In this document: in pieces, positions 7,215 to 17,778 of the stretch
Numbering within the stretch: the first letter of the stretch is position 1
Layout of the letters: each line of letters starts with the position of its first letter
From: Parvibaculum sp.
GTDB taxonomy: Bacteria; Pseudomonadota; Alphaproteobacteria; Parvibaculales; Parvibaculaceae
Reading direction: 5' to 3'
Assembly (NCBI RefSeq): GCF_030694575.1
Contig: NZ_JAUYUS010000115.1
Span: forward strand, 1 to 43,939
DNA length: 43,939 bases
Notes under the pieces: generated by a model
What the model was told of the DNA's origin: nothing
The model's input: only the letters and a program-made list of their open reading frames with translations
The model's database searches: none
Made by a program: the position numbers and the translations under genes

Positions 7215-8441
7215 ATGAGGCGAGTGGTCGTCACGGGCATGGGGATCGTTTCCAGCATCGGAAACAACACGCAGGAAGTCATCGGCAGCCTGCGCGAAGG
7301 CAAGTCTGGCATCGAGAAGTCGGACGTCTATGCCGAGATGGGTTTCAGGAGCCAGGTGCATGGCAACCTGAAGATCAATCTCGACGAGGCGGTGGACCGG
7401 CGCGCGCGGCGCTTCATGGGCGACGGCGCGGCCTATGCGTGGGTTGCGATGGAACAGGCGATCCGCGATGCGGGCCTGGAGGAAAGCGACGTGAGCAACC
7501 CGCGCACGGGGCTCATCGTCGGTTCGGGCGGACCTTCGACCAAGGCGATCGTCGCGGCCGCCGACATGGCGCGCACCGAGCCCGTGAAAGGTCCGAAGAA
7601 GGTCGGCCCCTTCGCGGTGCCGAAGGCGATGTCGTCGACCTGCTCGGCCAATCTTTCGACCTGGTACAAGACCAAGGGCGTCAACTACTCCATCAGCTCG
7701 GCCTGCTCGACCTCGGCGAACTGCATCGGCAATGCGGCCGAGATGATCCAATGGGGCAAGCAGGACGTGATGTTCGCGGGCGGCGGCGAAGAACTCGACT
7801 GGACGCTCTCCGTTCTCTTCGACGCGATGGGCGCAATGTCGGCGAAGCGGAACAACGAGCCGCATCAGGCGAGCCGCGCCTATGACAAGGACCGCGACGG
7901 CTTCGTGATTTCCGGCGGCGGCGGCATCGTGGTGCTGGAAGAACTGGAACACGCGAAAGCGCGCGGCGCGAAAATCTATGCCGAGATCGTCGGCTATGGC
8001 GCGACGGCGGACGGCGCCGACATGGTGGCGCCTTCCGGCGAAGGCGCGGTGCGCTGCATGAAGATGGCGCTGCAGAACGTCAAGGAGAAGGTCGACTACA
8101 TCAACCCGCATGCGACGTCGACGCCTGTGGGCGACATTCCCGAGATCAACGCCATCCGCGAAGTCTTCGGCGCCGACATGCCGCCCATCAGCGCGACGAA
8201 ATCGCTGACCGGCCATGCACAGGGCGCGGCCGGCGTTCACGAGGCGATCTATACGCTGCTGATGATGCAGTCGGGCTTCATCGCCGCGAGCGCCAATATC
8301 GACGAGATCGATCCCGCCGTGGCGGACGCGAACATCGTGCGCAAGCGCATCGACAATGCGGACATCAACCTCGCAATCTCGAACAGTTTCGGTTTCGGCG
8401 GCACCAACGCGACGCTGGCGCTGCAACGCTATAACGGGTAG
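7215..8441 (+). CDS. fabB: 3-oxoacyl-ACP synthase I FabB
   Basis: A 408-residue condensing enzyme that elongates cis-3-decenoyl-ACP. The catalytic Cys164 (SSACSTSAN) and both active-site histidines, His299 (NPHATSTP) and His334 (SLTGHAQG), are present, as is the C-terminal [11 protein letters not shown]. It pairs with FabA in anaerobic-type unsaturated fatty acid synthesis. The direct FabA-FabB linkage distinguishes it from FabF. It lies between fabA and fabI in what is probably one operon. Confidence 0.96.
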   Translation: MRRVVVTGMGIVSSIGNNTQEVIGSLREGKSGIEKSDVYAEMGFRSQVHGNLKINLDEAVDRRARRFMGDGAAYAWVAMEQAIRDAGLEESDVSNPRTGLIVGSGGPSTKAIVAAADMARTEPVKGPKKVGPFAVPKAMSSTCSANLSTWYKTKGVNYSISSACSTSANCIGNAAEMIQWGKQDVMFAGGGEELDWTLSVLFDAMGAMSAKRNNEPHQASRAYDKDRDGFVISGGGGIVVLEELEHAKARGAKIYAEIVGYGATADGADMVAPSGEGAVRCMKMALQNVKEKVDYINPHATSTPVGDIPEINAIREVFGADMPPISATKSLTGHAQGAAGVHEAIYTLLMMQSGFIAASANIDEIDPAVADANIVRKRIDNADINLAISNSFGFGGTNATLALQRYNG

Positions 8442-8484
8442 GCGACCGGAAGCGGGGCCGAATAAATTGGGAAACGAGACACGC

Positions 8485-9345
8485 ATGCACGGTTCTGGCG
8501 AGAAAGCGGGCGAAGGCACATTGGTGCTGACGGGGCCGCTGATGAAGGGCCGTCGTGGCCTCATCATGGGCGTGGCGAACGATCACTCGATCGCCTGGGG
8601 CATCGCGCGGGCGCTGGCGGCGCATGGCGCCGAACTCGCCTTCACCTATCAGGGCGAAAGCTTCGGGCGGCGCGTGAAGCCGCTGGCGGAATCGGCCGGC
8701 TCGAAGCTGCTGCTGCCCTGCGACGTGACGGACCCGGCAAGCCTCGACAGCGCGTTCGAGACGCTCGAAAAGGAATGGGGCGTGCTCGACTTCGTGGTTC
8801 ACGCCATCGCGCATTCCGACAAGAACGAGCTGAAGGGCCGCTATGTCGACACGACGCGGGAGAACTTCCTGCGGACGATGGATATTTCCTGCTTCTCCTT
8901 CACCGATGTCGCGCGGCGCGCGGCAAAGCTGATGACGCGGGGCGGCTCCATGGTGACGCTCACCTATGGCGGCTCGACGCGCGTCATGCCGAACTACAAT
9001 GTGATGGGCGTGGCCAAAGCCGCGCTCGAGGCGAGCGTGCGCTATCTCGCGGTCGATCTCGGGAGGCACGGCATTCGCGTCAACGCGATCTCGGCCGGTC
9101 CGATGCGGACGCTGGCGGGCTCGGCGGTGGGCGATGCGCGGTTCGTGTTCAAGTGGAACAAGACGCATGCGCCGATCAAGGAATCGATCGAGCTCGACCA
9201 TGTCGGCGGCGCGGGGCTCTATCTCCTCTCCGATCTTTCGGCGCGGGTTTCCGGCGAAGTGCATCACGTCGATGGCGGCTATAACATCATCGGCCTGCCG
9301 CGCGCGGAAGAGCTGAAGGCGCAGATGGAGAACGGCGAGGGCTGA
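8485..9345 (+). CDS. fabI: Enoyl-ACP reductase FabI
   Basis: A 286-residue NADH-dependent short-chain reductase catalysing the last step of each fatty acid elongation cycle. It has MGVANDHSIAWGIA for cofactor binding and the FabI-specific pair Tyr161 and Tyr171-x6-Lys178 (YNVMGVAK). The N-terminus is about 20 residues longer than most FabI. A later start at MKGRRGLIMG (8542) would give the usual length; the ATG at 8485 is used because it follows fabB by 43 bp. It is convergent with the DUF4893 gene, six bases apart. Confidence 0.94.
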   Translation: MHGSGEKAGEGTLVLTGPLMKGRRGLIMGVANDHSIAWGIARALAAHGAELAFTYQGESFGRRVKPLAESAGSKLLLPCDVTDPASLDSAFETLEKEWGVLDFVVHAIAHSDKNELKGRYVDTTRENFLRTMDISCFSFTDVARRAAKLMTRGGSMVTLTYGGSTRVMPNYNVMGVAKAALEASVRYLAVDLGRHGIRVNAISAGPMRTLAGSAVGDARFVFKWNKTHAPIKESIELDHVGGAGLYLLSDLSARVSGEVHHVDGGYNIIGLPRAEELKAQMENGEG

Positions 9346-9351
9346 AGCCCG

Positions 9352-9975
9352 TTATTTTCGCCGCTTCATTTCCAGCACGTTGAAGGTCGATTCAAGCTCC
9401 GGCCAGGGGAAGACAATGCGCGCGCGGCCGTCGGCGAGGAGGCTCACGACGGCCGGCTCGTCGATCAGTTGCGGATCCGCGATGCCGCCGGCGGGGCCGG
9501 AATAGGCGCGGATGGGGCCGGAATGACCTTCGTTCGGCGCGGCGAGCAGGACCCAGCTTTTTTCATCGCGCGGATAGAGGAAGCCCGACTGGCGCTGCGA
9601 GCCGGTGAGCTTTTCGAAGAAGAGGCGGCCGTCCCTTTCCGTGATCGCGCAGCGGAACCAGCCATAGACGACGAAGCCCGCGAAGGGGCCGCCCGCCTTG
9701 ATGGTGCGGCAGTGCCAGTCGCCTTTCAGCTTTTCGGGATCGGCGGCGACGGTCTCTGCCTCCATGACGCTGACGAGTTCGTTGTAGGAGCCGTTCTCCT
9801 CGCCGGCGACGCGCGATTCCATCATGCCCTTGGTCACCGCGTCCTCGTAACGCTCAAGACGGTCGAGATCGTGCGTGGTGGCGTCGCTCTTCCAGTCGCC
9901 GGCCGGGCCGGCTTCATCGGCATGGAGAGGAGTTGCGAACAGGAAGAGGGCGGCGAGGGCGGCTGGCAGGCGCAT
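9352..9975 (-). CDS. Exported DUF4893 family protein
   Basis: A 207-residue protein beginning with a clear signal peptide (MRLPAALAALFLFATPLHA, cleavage likely after residue 19), so it should be periplasmic. The DUF4893 signature is recognised from WHCRTIKAGG, FVVYGWFRCAI and the end LESTFNVLEMKRR. Two cysteines (in WHCRT and FRCAI) may form a disulphide. No enzymatic motif is visible and the function is unknown. It is divergent from the M48 protease gene. A 7-bp inverted repeat (ACGGGAA 10036-10042, TTCCCGT 10052-10058) sits in the shared upstream region. Confidence 0.75.
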   Translation of the reverse strand: MRLPAALAALFLFATPLHADEAGPAGDWKSDATTHDLDRLERYEDAVTKGMMESRVAGEENGSYNELVSVMEAETVAADPEKLKGDWHCRTIKAGGPFAGFVVYGWFRCAITERDGRLFFEKLTGSQRQSGFLYPRDEKSWVLLAAPNEGHSGPIRAYSGPAGGIADPQLIDEPAVVSLLADGRARIVFPWPELESTFNVLEMKRRK

Positions 9976-10109
9976 GGTGTCTCCGGGGAATGACGGACTG
10001 CCCCCGATCCTAGCGGGAAAGGGCCGGGCGGCGAAACGGGAAGGCCGTCTTTTCCCGTCGCGCCCGATCGCCTAGGCTGGCGGTGCGAGGGACCGCAAGG
10101 GAGGACAGG

Positions 10110-10859
10110 ATGAAGAAAACCGGTGTCATTGCCGCCTTTCTGTTGCTTGCCAGCCAATGCGCGGCCATCAAATACGAGCGTCCGGCTTTCGACAGGGCGG
10201 AGACCGAAGCGGCGGCGGCCGCCATCGAACAGGCGCCCATGCCTGTCAAATCCGAAGCACCCGTCGACGAGCTTGTCGCCGTGGCAGACCGCGCGGCGCA
10301 AAGGTTGCGCGACCACACAGGCCCGCTCTGCGAAGCCATCGGTTCGGAGACGTGCGGCTTTGCCCTGCGCATCGCCGGCAATGAGGAGGCGAATGCCTTT
10401 GCCGACGAGAAGGGCACGATCTGGATCACGGTGGCGCTGCTGCGCTATCTCGAAACGGAGGACGAGGTCGCGGCGATGCTGGCGCATGAAATAGCCCATC
10501 GCATGAGCGGCCACGATGCCAGCGCCGCGACGGCGGCGCGCTACTACCAGGCGATGCGGTATACGCTTGGCGGCAGTTCGCCCTCCTCGGCGGCTTCGCG
10601 CCAAAGCGCCAGCGCCCGGCACCTGATCGCGCTCGAAGCGGATGCCGACTATCTGGCGGCCTTTCTTTTGAAGCGGGCGGGATACGACCTGACGGCGGCC
10701 GAGAATGTCTGGATCACGCTCGCCAAGGTATCGAACAACAAGGCGGCTTCGATCATGGCGACACACCCTCTTTCGGCAGAACGTCTTGCGGCGTGGCGGC
10801 GCGTCGCCGCCGAACTCGACGCGGACCCGGAGGCGCTGCCGAGGGTTGCCGGAAACTGA
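10110..10859 (+). CDS. M48-family zinc metalloprotease, exported
   Basis: A 249-residue peptidase with an N-terminal hydrophobic segment (residues 5-19), probably placing it in the periplasm. A lipobox is not convincing (ASQC). The zinc site is HEIAH at 126-130, with Glu176 (LEADADYLA) as third ligand, and the THPLSAERL motif is characteristic of the BepA/YcaL/LoiP-like group that handles outer-membrane proteins. The ATG has a strong AGGGAGG site, so nine upstream codons are excluded. It ends at a shared bidirectional terminator with pnp. Confidence 0.87.
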   Translation: MKKTGVIAAFLLLASQCAAIKYERPAFDRAETEAAAAAIEQAPMPVKSEAPVDELVAVADRAAQRLRDHTGPLCEAIGSETCGFALRIAGNEEANAFADEKGTIWITVALLRYLETEDEVAAMLAHEIAHRMSGHDASAATAARYYQAMRYTLGGSSPSSAASRQSASARHLIALEADADYLAAFLLKRAGYDLTAAENVWITLAKVSNNKAASIMATHPLSAERLAAWRRVAAELDADPEALPRVAGN

Positions 10860-10872
10860 CGGCCGGAAAGAA

Positions 10873-10902
10873 AAAGGGCGCCGGATGAAACCGGCGCCCT
10901 TT
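10873..10902. terminator. Bidirectional intrinsic terminator
   Basis: GGGCGCCGG (10876-10884) and CCGGCGCCC (10891-10899) form a perfect 9-bp GC stem with a 6-nt loop. The stem is extended by AAA/TTT on its outside, so both the protease transcript (plus) and the pnp transcript (minus) meet a hairpin followed by Ts. Confidence 0.85.
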
Positions 10903-10922
10903 CAATTCGAAGCGGCTGTCGA

Positions 10923-13112
10923 TCAGTCGCGTTCGCGGCGACGGCCGCGGCCGCCACCGCCGCCTTCGCGCTTTTCGCGGGGCTGCTCGGCGGGTTCGTT
11001 TTCGTAGACGATCTCTTCGCCGGTTTCCTGGTTCACATGCTTCATCGACAGGCGGACCTTGCCGCGATCGTCGAAGCCCAGGAGTTTCACCTTGACCTTG
11101 TCGCCTTCCTTGACGATGTCGGAGACCTGCTCGACCCGGTTCGGCGCCATCTGCGAGATGTGCACGAGACCGTCGCGGGGACCGAAGAAGTTCACGAAGG
11201 CGCCGAAATCGACGACCTTCACGACCGTACCTTCATAGATGTGGCCAAGTTCCGGCTCGGCGACGATGCCCTGGATCCAGGCAATGGCCTTGCGGATCGA
11301 CTCGCCGTCGGAGGACGCCACCTTGATCGTGCCATCGTCGGAGATGTCGATCTTGGCGCCGGTCTTTTCCACGATCTCGCGGACGACCTTGCCGCCGGTG
11401 CCGATGACTTCACGGATCTTGTCGGTCGGGACCGTGATGACTTCGATGCGCGGCGCGTGCTCGCCCATTTCGGGGCGGGCCGTGTCGAGCGCCTTCGCCA
11501 TCTCGCCGAGAATATGCATGCGGCCGCCCTGCGCCTGGGCGAGGGCCTGCTTCATGATGCTCTCGTTGATGCCGGTGATCTTGATGTCCATCTGGAGCGA
11601 GGTCACGCCCGCTTCCGTGCCCGCGACCTTGAAGTCCATGTCGCCGAGGTGATCCTCGTCGCCGAGAATGTCGGAGAGGACGGCGAAGCGGTCGCCTTCG
11701 AGGATGAGGCCCATCGCGATGCCCGCGACGGCGCGCTTCAACGGCACGCCCGCATCCATCATCGCGAGCGAGGAGCCGCAGACGGTCGCCATCGAGGACG
11801 AACCGTTCGACTCGGTGATTTCCGAGACGAGGCGCAGCGTGTAGGGGAACTCGGTCTTGGGCGGAAGCACCGCACGGAGCGCGCGCCAAGCGAGCTTGCC
11901 GTGACCGACTTCGCGGCGGCCGGTGAAGCCGACGCGGCCCGTCTCGCCGACGGAGAAGGGCGGGAAGTTGTAGTGCAGCAGGAAGTTTTCCTTGTAGGTG
12001 CCTTCCAGCGCGTCGATGAACTGCTCGTCGTCGCCGGTGCCGAGGGTCGCGACCACGAGGGCCTGCGTCTCGCCGCGCGTGAAGAGCGCGGAACCGTGCG
12101 TGCGCGGGAGTACACCCACTTCGGAGACGATCGGACGGACGGTTTCGAGGTCGCGGCCGTCGATGCGGCTCTTGGTGTCGAGGATCGAGTTGCGGACGAT
12201 GTCGCTCTCGATTTCCTTGAAGACGCCGCCGACTTCGATTTCAGACACGGCGTTCGCGTCTTCCGGGTTGCAGAGGGCGGCCTTGGCCTTGTCCTTCGCC
12301 TTCGAGATCGCTTCGTGACGGGCGGCCTTGTCCTTGATGCCGTAGGCGGCGCGGAGATCGCCTTCGACCAGTTCGCGCGTCTTCGCGACGAGAGCGGAAT
12401 TATCCTTCACGTCGATGGCGCGGGGTTCCTTGGCGCATTTCTCGGCCATGCGGATGATCATGTCGATCACCGGCTGGAACTCGCGGTGGCCGAACATGAC
12501 GGCGCCGAGCATGACATCCTCGGAAAGCTCCTTCGCTTCCGATTCCACCATCATCACGGCGTCGGCGGTGCCGGCGACGACGAGGTCGAGCGCGCTTTCC
12601 GACATCTCGTCGATCATCGGGTTGAGCTTGTATTCGCCGTCGATGTAGCCGACGCGGGCGCCGGCGATCGGGCCGAGGAAAGGCAGACCCGAGATCGTCA
12701 GCGCGGCGGAGACCGCGATCATGGCGACGATGTCGGGATCGTTTTCCATGTCATGGCTGACGACGGTGGCGATCACCTGGGTTTCGTTCTTGAAGCCCTT
12801 GATGAAGAGCGGACGGATCGGACGGTCGATCAGGCGGGAGACCAGCGTTTCCTTTTCGGAGGGACGGCCTTCGCGCTTGAAGAAGCCACCGGGGATCTTG
12901 CCCGCGGCATAGGTCTTTTCCTGGTAGTTCACGGTCAGGGGGAAGAAATCGAGGCCGGGCTTCGGCTTGCGCTCGCCGACGACCGTCGCGAGCACCGTGG
13001 TCTCGCCGTAGGTCGCGAGCACCGCGCCATCGGCCTGACGGGCGATCTTGCCCGTTTCGAGGGTGAGCGTGCGGCCACCCCATTCAATTTCTTCGCGTGT
13101 GATTTTAAACAT
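10923..13112 (-). CDS. pnp: Polynucleotide phosphorylase
   Basis: A 729-residue 3'-5' phosphorolytic exoribonuclease of the RNA degradosome. Two RNase PH-like domains (about 1-230 and 310-545) flank a helical domain. A KH domain (about 550-610, [12 protein letters not shown]) and an S1 domain (about 620-690, [18 protein letters not shown]) follow, with a basic, Gly/Arg-rich tail. The ATG has AGGA eight bases upstream. It lies at the end of the rimP-to-rpsO gene run, separated from rpsO by a terminator and a 240-nt leader, so it probably also has its own promoter. In enterobacteria this leader is the target of PNPase autocontrol. Confidence 0.97.
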   Translation of the reverse strand: MFKITREEIEWGGRTLTLETGKIARQADGAVLATYGETTVLATVVGERKPKPGLDFFPLTVNYQEKTYAAGKIPGGFFKREGRPSEKETLVSRLIDRPIRPLFIKGFKNETQVIATVVSHDMENDPDIVAMIAVSAALTISGLPFLGPIAGARVGYIDGEYKLNPMIDEMSESALDLVVAGTADAVMMVESEAKELSEDVMLGAVMFGHREFQPVIDMIIRMAEKCAKEPRAIDVKDNSALVAKTRELVEGDLRAAYGIKDKAARHEAISKAKDKAKAALCNPEDANAVSEIEVGGVFKEIESDIVRNSILDTKSRIDGRDLETVRPIVSEVGVLPRTHGSALFTRGETQALVVATLGTGDDEQFIDALEGTYKENFLLHYNFPPFSVGETGRVGFTGRREVGHGKLAWRALRAVLPPKTEFPYTLRLVSEITESNGSSSMATVCGSSLAMMDAGVPLKRAVAGIAMGLILEGDRFAVLSDILGDEDHLGDMDFKVAGTEAGVTSLQMDIKITGINESIMKQALAQAQGGRMHILGEMAKALDTARPEMGEHAPRIEVITVPTDKIREVIGTGGKVVREIVEKTGAKIDISDDGTIKVASSDGESIRKAIAWIQGIVAEPELGHIYEGTVVKVVDFGAFVNFFGPRDGLVHISQMAPNRVEQVSDIVKEGDKVKVKLLGFDDRGKVRLSMKHVNQETGEEIVYENEPAEQPREKREGGGGGRGRRRERD

Positions 13113-13354
13113 ATCGGTTTCCTGTTCCGCGCCGCCCGCTTTTCATGCGTTCTTCCATCATCATGCGGGCCGGCGCTTTTCTGCCGCTCATATCGCGGCC
13201 GGACAAATGGGACGGCTGCCCGCGGATGCGCCGAATGCGCCGTGCAACATGCACGAAACCCGGACCCCAGAGACGAGGGGCAGCGGGCTCAACCGCGACA
13301 AACCATCCGTCAACGGACGAATGTCTCTTTCGTTTCGGACCTGCAAAACACACA

Positions 13355-13395
13355 CGCCCGCCCGTCAGGTTCCGGAAGGAACCTCGGGGCGGGCG
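13355..13395 (-). terminator. Intrinsic terminator downstream of rpsO
   Basis: A long hairpin with outer arms CGCCCGCCC (13355-13363) and GGGCGGGCG (13387-13395) and an inner AGGTTCC/GGAACCT stem. On the minus strand it is followed by a T-rich tract (TGTGTGTTTTG). It lies 40 bp after rpsO. The rest of the 323-bp pnp-rpsO gap (13113-13354) holds no gene I can support and is probably the pnp leader. Confidence 0.75.
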
Positions 13396-13435
13396 CCGTG
13401 CAAAGCAGAACCATCGGGGCCAACAAGCACCCGGG

Positions 13436-13705
13436 TTACCGCCGAATCCCCAAACGGGCGATCAGCTTTTCGTAACGCGCCTGATCCTTCTTCTTCACAT
13501 AGTCGAGAAGGCTGCGGCGCTGGCTCACCATCTTCAACAGACCGCGACGCGAATGATTGTCCTTCGCGTGGCCCTTGAAGTGCTCGGTGAGGTTGGTGAT
13601 GCGCTCGGTGAGAATCGCGACCTGGACTTCGGGCGAACCAGTGTCGCCATCCTTGCCGGCAAATTCCTTGATGAGCTGAGCTTTGCGCTCCGGCGTAATC
13701 GACAT
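13436..13705 (-). CDS. rpsO: Ribosomal protein S15
   Basis: 89 residues, exactly the usual S15 length, with the conserved [15 protein letters not shown], the HSRRGLL loop that contacts 16S rRNA, and the end LIARLGIRR. It binds the central domain of 16S rRNA early in 30S assembly. It follows truB by 10 bp and precedes pnp, the standard truB-rpsO-pnp order. Confidence 0.98.
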   Translation of the reverse strand: MSITPERKAQLIKEFAGKDGDTGSPEVQVAILTERITNLTEHFKGHAKDNHSRRGLLKMVSQRRSLLDYVKKKDQARYEKLIARLGIRR

Positions 13706-13715
13706 CGGGATCTCC

Positions 13716-14639
13716 TTATGAACCGAGATTGAACACGCGAACGGGACAGAGCTCCCCTTTCCTGTATTCGGTGAGCGCCACCGGGTCTCCCCGATGGGTC
13801 GCCAGAACCGATCCGGAAAGGATGGGTGCGTCGCGTCCGCGCAACAAAACTCCCTGACCCTTTCTCAATCGGGCCGCATCCTCACCGCTTACGGCCAGCG
13901 CCGGGATGTCGTCCAGCGCGGTCTCAAGCGGAAGCAAATGCGTCCCAGAGCCGGGAGCGGGCGCAATATGGCCCAAGGCGCAGAGTTTATCCAGCGGAAT
14001 TGCGGCCTCTTCCCGGAAGGGGCCGTGGCGGGTCCGCCGGAGCGCCGAGACATGGCCGACGGTGCCGAGCGCCAGCGCCAGATCGCGGGCCAGCGAGCGG
14101 ACGTAAGTGCCTTTGCTGCAAAGGATTTCCAGCTCGGCATGGTCGGCGTCGGGACGGGCCAGAAGGACGATTTCGTGGATCGTGACGGGGCGGGGCTTCA
14201 TGACCACCTCCTCGCCGGCGCGGGCGCGGGCATAGGCGCGCTCGCCATCGACCTTGATGGCGGAAAAGGCGGGGGGAACCTGCTCGATCTCGCCCGTGAA
14301 GGCGGGGAGCACCGCCTCGATTTCGGCGTCCGAGGGGCGATGGGCGCTGGTTTCCGTCACCTCCCCCTCGGCGTCGTGGGTGAGCGTTGCCTCGCCGAAG
14401 CGGATGGTGAAGCGGTAGCCCTTGATGGCGTCGATGATGAAGGGGACGGTCTTGGTGGCCTCGCCGAGCGCGACCGGGAGAATGCCGGTGGCGAGCGGAT
14501 CGAGGGTGCCCGCATGGCCCGCCTTCTGCGCGTTGAAGGCGCGGCGGATCCTGTTCACGACATCCGAGGAAGTGGGGCCCAGTGGCTTGTCCACCACCAC
14601 CCAGCCCGAAACCGCCTCGCCCTTCTTGCGGCGGGACAT
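13716..14639 (-). CDS. truB: tRNA pseudouridine(55) synthase TruB
   Basis: A 307-residue enzyme that makes pseudouridine 55 in the T-loop of tRNAs. The catalytic Asp is in [12 protein letters not shown] (about residue 45), with [12 protein letters not shown] in the second half. The C-terminal PUA-like part is present and somewhat divergent. The ATG at [12 protein letters not shown] has GAGGA about nine bases upstream and lies four bases after the rbfA stop, so the two are translationally close. A longer in-frame start (MTTRTEP) overlaps rbfA and is less likely. Confidence 0.96.
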   Translation of the reverse strand: MSRRKKGEAVSGWVVVDKPLGPTSSDVVNRIRRAFNAQKAGHAGTLDPLATGILPVALGEATKTVPFIIDAIKGYRFTIRFGEATLTHDAEGEVTETSAHRPSDAEIEAVLPAFTGEIEQVPPAFSAIKVDGERAYARARAGEEVVMKPRPVTIHEIVLLARPDADHAELEILCSKGTYVRSLARDLALALGTVGHVSALRRTRHGPFREEAAIPLDKLCALGHIAPAPGSGTHLLPLETALDDIPALAVSGEDAARLRKGQGVLLRGRDAPILSGSVLATHRGDPVALTEYRKGELCPVRVFNLGS

Positions 14640-14643
14640 CGGC

Positions 14644-15069
14644 TCAGTCCTCGTCGTCATCGTGCGGCGCGAGATCCTGCGAAACCTTCGGGGAGTGCAA
14701 CAGGCGGTCGATCTGTTCGGCCTTGTCGAAGGAGGTGTCCGGCTCGAAGGTGAGGTCGGGCATGTATTTGAAGGTGACTTCCTTCGAGAGCTGGCCGCGC
14801 AGATAGCCGCGCACGCGGGTGAGCGCGGCGGCAAGCGCCACGGCATCGCCCTTGCCGAGCGGCGCGACGAAGCAGGTGGCGTGGCGGAGATCGGGGCTTA
14901 CGCGCACTTCCGTCACCGAGAAGCTGCGCTCGATGAGGTCCGGGTCCTGGATGGTGCCGCGCGCGACGACGTCGGACAGGGCGCGGCGGATGAGCTCGCC
15001 CGCGCGAAGCTGGCGCTGGCTCGGCCCGCGCGCGCCACGATTGTGTCCTGAACTCGATTTCTTCTGCAT
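14644..15069 (-). CDS. rbfA: Ribosome-binding factor A
   Basis: A 141-residue KH-like protein needed for late 30S maturation and 16S 5'-end processing. Typical features are SQRQLRAGELIRRALSDV near the N-terminus, the VTEVRVSPDLRHATCFV strand pair, and LTFEPDTSFDKAEQIDRLL near the end, followed by an acidic tail. It lies between infB and truB, the normal order. Confidence 0.96.
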   Translation of the reverse strand: MQKKSSSGHNRGARGPSQRQLRAGELIRRALSDVVARGTIQDPDLIERSFSVTEVRVSPDLRHATCFVAPLGKGDAVALAAALTRVRGYLRGQLSKEVTFKYMPDLTFEPDTSFDKAEQIDRLLHSPKVSQDLAPHDDDED

Positions 15070-15099
15070 GGGCTTTTAAAGCTTCGATCCGCCGGATCG

Positions 15100-15122
15100 G
15101 CCTCCCCCCACCGGGGGGAGGC
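15100..15122. repeat. GC-rich perfect hairpin between infB and rbfA
   Basis: Arms of 10 bp (GCCTCCCCCC at 15100-15109, GGGGGGAGGC at 15113-15122) enclose a 3-nt loop in the 63-bp infB-rbfA gap. There is no T-run on either side. A C/G-run hairpin of similar composition occurs at 36453-36483, so this may be a small dispersed palindromic element, or simply an mRNA-stability hairpin. Confidence 0.55.
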
Positions 15123-15132
15123 GAATTTCAGA

Positions 15133-17778
15133 TCAGGCGAGGCTGCGCTGCACGACCTCGACGTCGAAACATTCGATGACGTCGCCCTTGCGCATGTCCT
15201 GATAACCCTCGAAGGCCATGCCGCATTCCTGACCGGACTGCACTTCCTTCACTTCATCCTTGAAGCGCTTCAAGGTGGAGAGCTTGCCTTCGTGGATCAC
15301 CACGTCGTCGCGGATGAGGCGGACATGGGAGCCGCGGCGCACGACACCTTCGGTGACGCGGCAACCGGCGACCTTGCCGGTCTTGGAAATATTGAAGATT
15401 TCCAGGATTTCGGCGTTGCCGAGGAAGGTTTCGCGCAGTTCCGGCGAGAGCATGCCGGACATGGCGGCCTTGATGTCGTCCACGAGGTCGTAGATGACCG
15501 AGTAGTAGCGGATTTCGACGCCGGCCTGACGCGCGGCATCGCGCGCCTGCGTGTTGGCGCGGACGTTGAAGCCGATGATCGGTGCGCGCGACGCGGTCGC
15601 CAGCGTGACATCCGATTCCGTGACGCCGCCGACGCCGACATGAAGGACGCGGGCGGTGACTTCGTCGGTGCCGAGCTTTTCGAGCGCCTGCACGATCGCT
15701 TCGGCGGAACCCTGCACGTCCGCCTTGACGACGATCGGCAGCTCTTTCTTGTCCTGCTCCTTCAACTGCGACAGCATCTGGTCGAGCGAGGTGCGGCCAC
15801 CCGTGCCGACGCGCTTGTCGCGCTGGAGGCGCTGGCGGTAGGCGGTGACTTCGCGGGCGCGGCCTTCGCTCTCGACGACGCTGATGACGTCGCCCGCTTC
15901 CGGCGCGCCGCCGAGGCCGAGCACTTCGACGGGCACGGACGGCCCGGCGCTCTCGACATTTTCGCCGCGATCGTTGATGAGCGCGCGGACACGGCCCCAT
16001 TCGGCGCCGGCCACGATGATGTCGCCAACCTTCAGCGTGCCGCGCTGCACGAGCACGGTGCCGACCGGGCCGCGGCCGCGATCGAGCTTCGCTTCGACGA
16101 TGATGCCTTCGGCGGGACGATCCGGGTTTGCACGGATGTCGAGCAGTTCGGCCTGGAGGAGAATGGTTTCCTCAAGCTTGTCGAGACCCAGCCCCGTCTT
16201 GGCGGAGATCGGCACGGCGAGCACGTCGCCGCCGAAATCCTCGACCACGACTTCGTGCTGCAGCAGTTCGTTCTTCACGCGGGTCGGATCCGCTTCCGGC
16301 TTGTCCATCTTGTTGATGGCGACGATCATCGGAACGCCGGCAGCCTTGGCATGATTGATCGCTTCGATCGTCTGCGGCATGACGCCGTCATCGGCCGCGA
16401 CGACGAGCACGACGATATCCGTCACCTTGGCGCCGCGTGCGCGCATGGAGGTGAAGGCGGCGTGGCCGGGCGTATCGAGGAAGGTGATGCGCTCGCCCGA
16501 ACTCAGGTTCACCTGATAGGCGCCGATATGCTGCGTGATGCCGCCCGCTTCGCCGGCGGCGACGTCGGTCTTGCGGAGTGCGTCGAGAAGCGAGGTCTTG
16601 CCGTGGTCGACGTGACCCATGACGGTGACGACCGGCGCACGGGGCTGCTTCGCCTCATCGATATCCGCTTCGCCGACCAGACCTTCTTCAACGTCCGATT
16701 CCGCGACGCGCTTGACGGTGTGGCCGAGTTCTTCCGCGACGAGCTGGGCCGTGTCGCTGTCGATCACGTCGGTGATCTTCAGCATGATGCCCTGCTTCAT
16801 CAGGATCTTCATCACATCGACCGCGCGCTCCGCCATGCGGTTCGCAAGTTCCTGGATGGTGATGATTTCCGGGATGACGACTTCGCGGACGATCTTCTGC
16901 GGAGCATCCTGGATGCCCATGTGCTTCTTGCGCTCGCGCTCGACGCGGCGGCGCATCGAAGCGAGCGAACGCTGACGCTCGCTCTCGTCGTCGAAAGCCT
17001 TGGTGATGGTGAGCTTGCCGCGGCGACGCTCTTCGGTGCGGCGGGCGGGCGGCGCCTTGGCCGGCGTATGACCGGCGCCACGCTTCGGCTTCTCGTCGTC
17101 CTCTTCGACCGCCAGTTCCTTTGCAGGACGGGCGGCGACGGCCGGACGATCGTCGTCGAGGCGGCGTTTCGCTTCCTCGGCGGCGCGGGTCCGCGTCGTC
17201 TGATCGGTCGAATGACGCGCGGCTTCCTCGGCGGCGCGCGCGGCGGCGGCGGCACGTTCGGCCTCGCGGCGGGCATCTTCCTCGGCGAAGCGGCGCGCTT
17301 CTTCCTCGGCGCGGCGGCGATCCTCGCCCTCGCGCTCACGCGCGCTGTCGAGCGCCTGGGCGCGGGCGTTCTTTTCTTCTTCCGTGAGGGTGCGCAGCAC
17401 GACGCCAGAACGGACGCGGCTCGGCTTCTTTTCGACCGCAGGCGCGGCGGCTGCAGGAGCGGCGGGTGCCGCGGCAGGCGCGGCAGCGGCAGGCGCGGCG
17501 GGAGCGGCCGCCGGAGGCGCTGCCTTCACTTCCACAGGAGCGGCGGGCTTCGCCTCGGGCGCGGCGGCGGGCTTTTTCGCGGTCTCTTCGACAGGAGCCG
17601 GCGCGGCATCCGCCGAGGTCTTCAGCGTGCGCTTCTTCTTTTTCTCGACGACGACCGACTTCGAGCGGCCATGCGAAAAATTCTGGCGAACATGGCCAGA
17701 CTCCACCGTCCGCTTGAGGCTCAGTGTCTTGCCTGCGGCTTTCGGTTTGCGTTCGCTCGTATCGGCCTGGTCGGTCAT
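15133..17778 (-). CDS. infB: Translation initiation factor IF-2
   Basis: An 881-residue GTPase that brings fMet-tRNA to the 30S P site. The N-terminus has the [16 protein letters not shown] motif, then a low-complexity Ala/Pro-rich linker (about 55-115) and a charged Arg/Glu/Ala helix region (about 135-215). The G domain shows GHVDHGKT at 388-395, [20 protein letters not shown] and SAKTG. Beta-barrel and C-terminal domains follow to the end. The linker is unusually rich in AAPAAP-type repeats but is in frame. Confidence 0.98.
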   Translation of the reverse strand: MTDQADTSERKPKAAGKTLSLKRTVESGHVRQNFSHGRSKSVVVEKKKKRTLKTSADAAPAPVEETAKKPAAAPEAKPAAPVEVKAAPPAAAPAAPAAAAPAAAPAAPAAAAPAVEKKPSRVRSGVVLRTLTEEEKNARAQALDSAREREGEDRRRAEEEARRFAEEDARREAERAAAAARAAEEAARHSTDQTTRTRAAEEAKRRLDDDRPAVAARPAKELAVEEDDEKPKRGAGHTPAKAPPARRTEERRRGKLTITKAFDDESERQRSLASMRRRVERERKKHMGIQDAPQKIVREVVIPEIITIQELANRMAERAVDVMKILMKQGIMLKITDVIDSDTAQLVAEELGHTVKRVAESDVEEGLVGEADIDEAKQPRAPVVTVMGHVDHGKTSLLDALRKTDVAAGEAGGITQHIGAYQVNLSSGERITFLDTPGHAAFTSMRARGAKVTDIVVLVVAADDGVMPQTIEAINHAKAAGVPMIVAINKMDKPEADPTRVKNELLQHEVVVEDFGGDVLAVPISAKTGLGLDKLEETILLQAELLDIRANPDRPAEGIIVEAKLDRGRGPVGTVLVQRGTLKVGDIIVAGAEWGRVRALINDRGENVESAGPSVPVEVLGLGGAPEAGDVISVVESEGRAREVTAYRQRLQRDKRVGTGGRTSLDQMLSQLKEQDKKELPIVVKADVQGSAEAIVQALEKLGTDEVTARVLHVGVGGVTESDVTLATASRAPIIGFNVRANTQARDAARQAGVEIRYYSVIYDLVDDIKAAMSGMLSPELRETFLGNAEILEIFNISKTGKVAGCRVTEGVVRRGSHVRLIRDDVVIHEGKLSTLKRFKDEVKEVQSGQECGMAFEGYQDMRKGDVIECFDVEVVQRSLA

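Noticed and set aside
10036-10058. ACGGGAA/TTCCCGT inverted repeat between the DUF4893 and M48 genes as an operator
   Set aside because: The arms are only 7 bp with a 9-bp spacer in GC-rich DNA and no regulator is nearby; it could be chance.
11037-13475. 812-codon plus-strand frame opposite pnp
   Set aside because: Antisense shadow of pnp: Asp/His/Arg/Gly-rich, no recognisable domain, no ribosome site.
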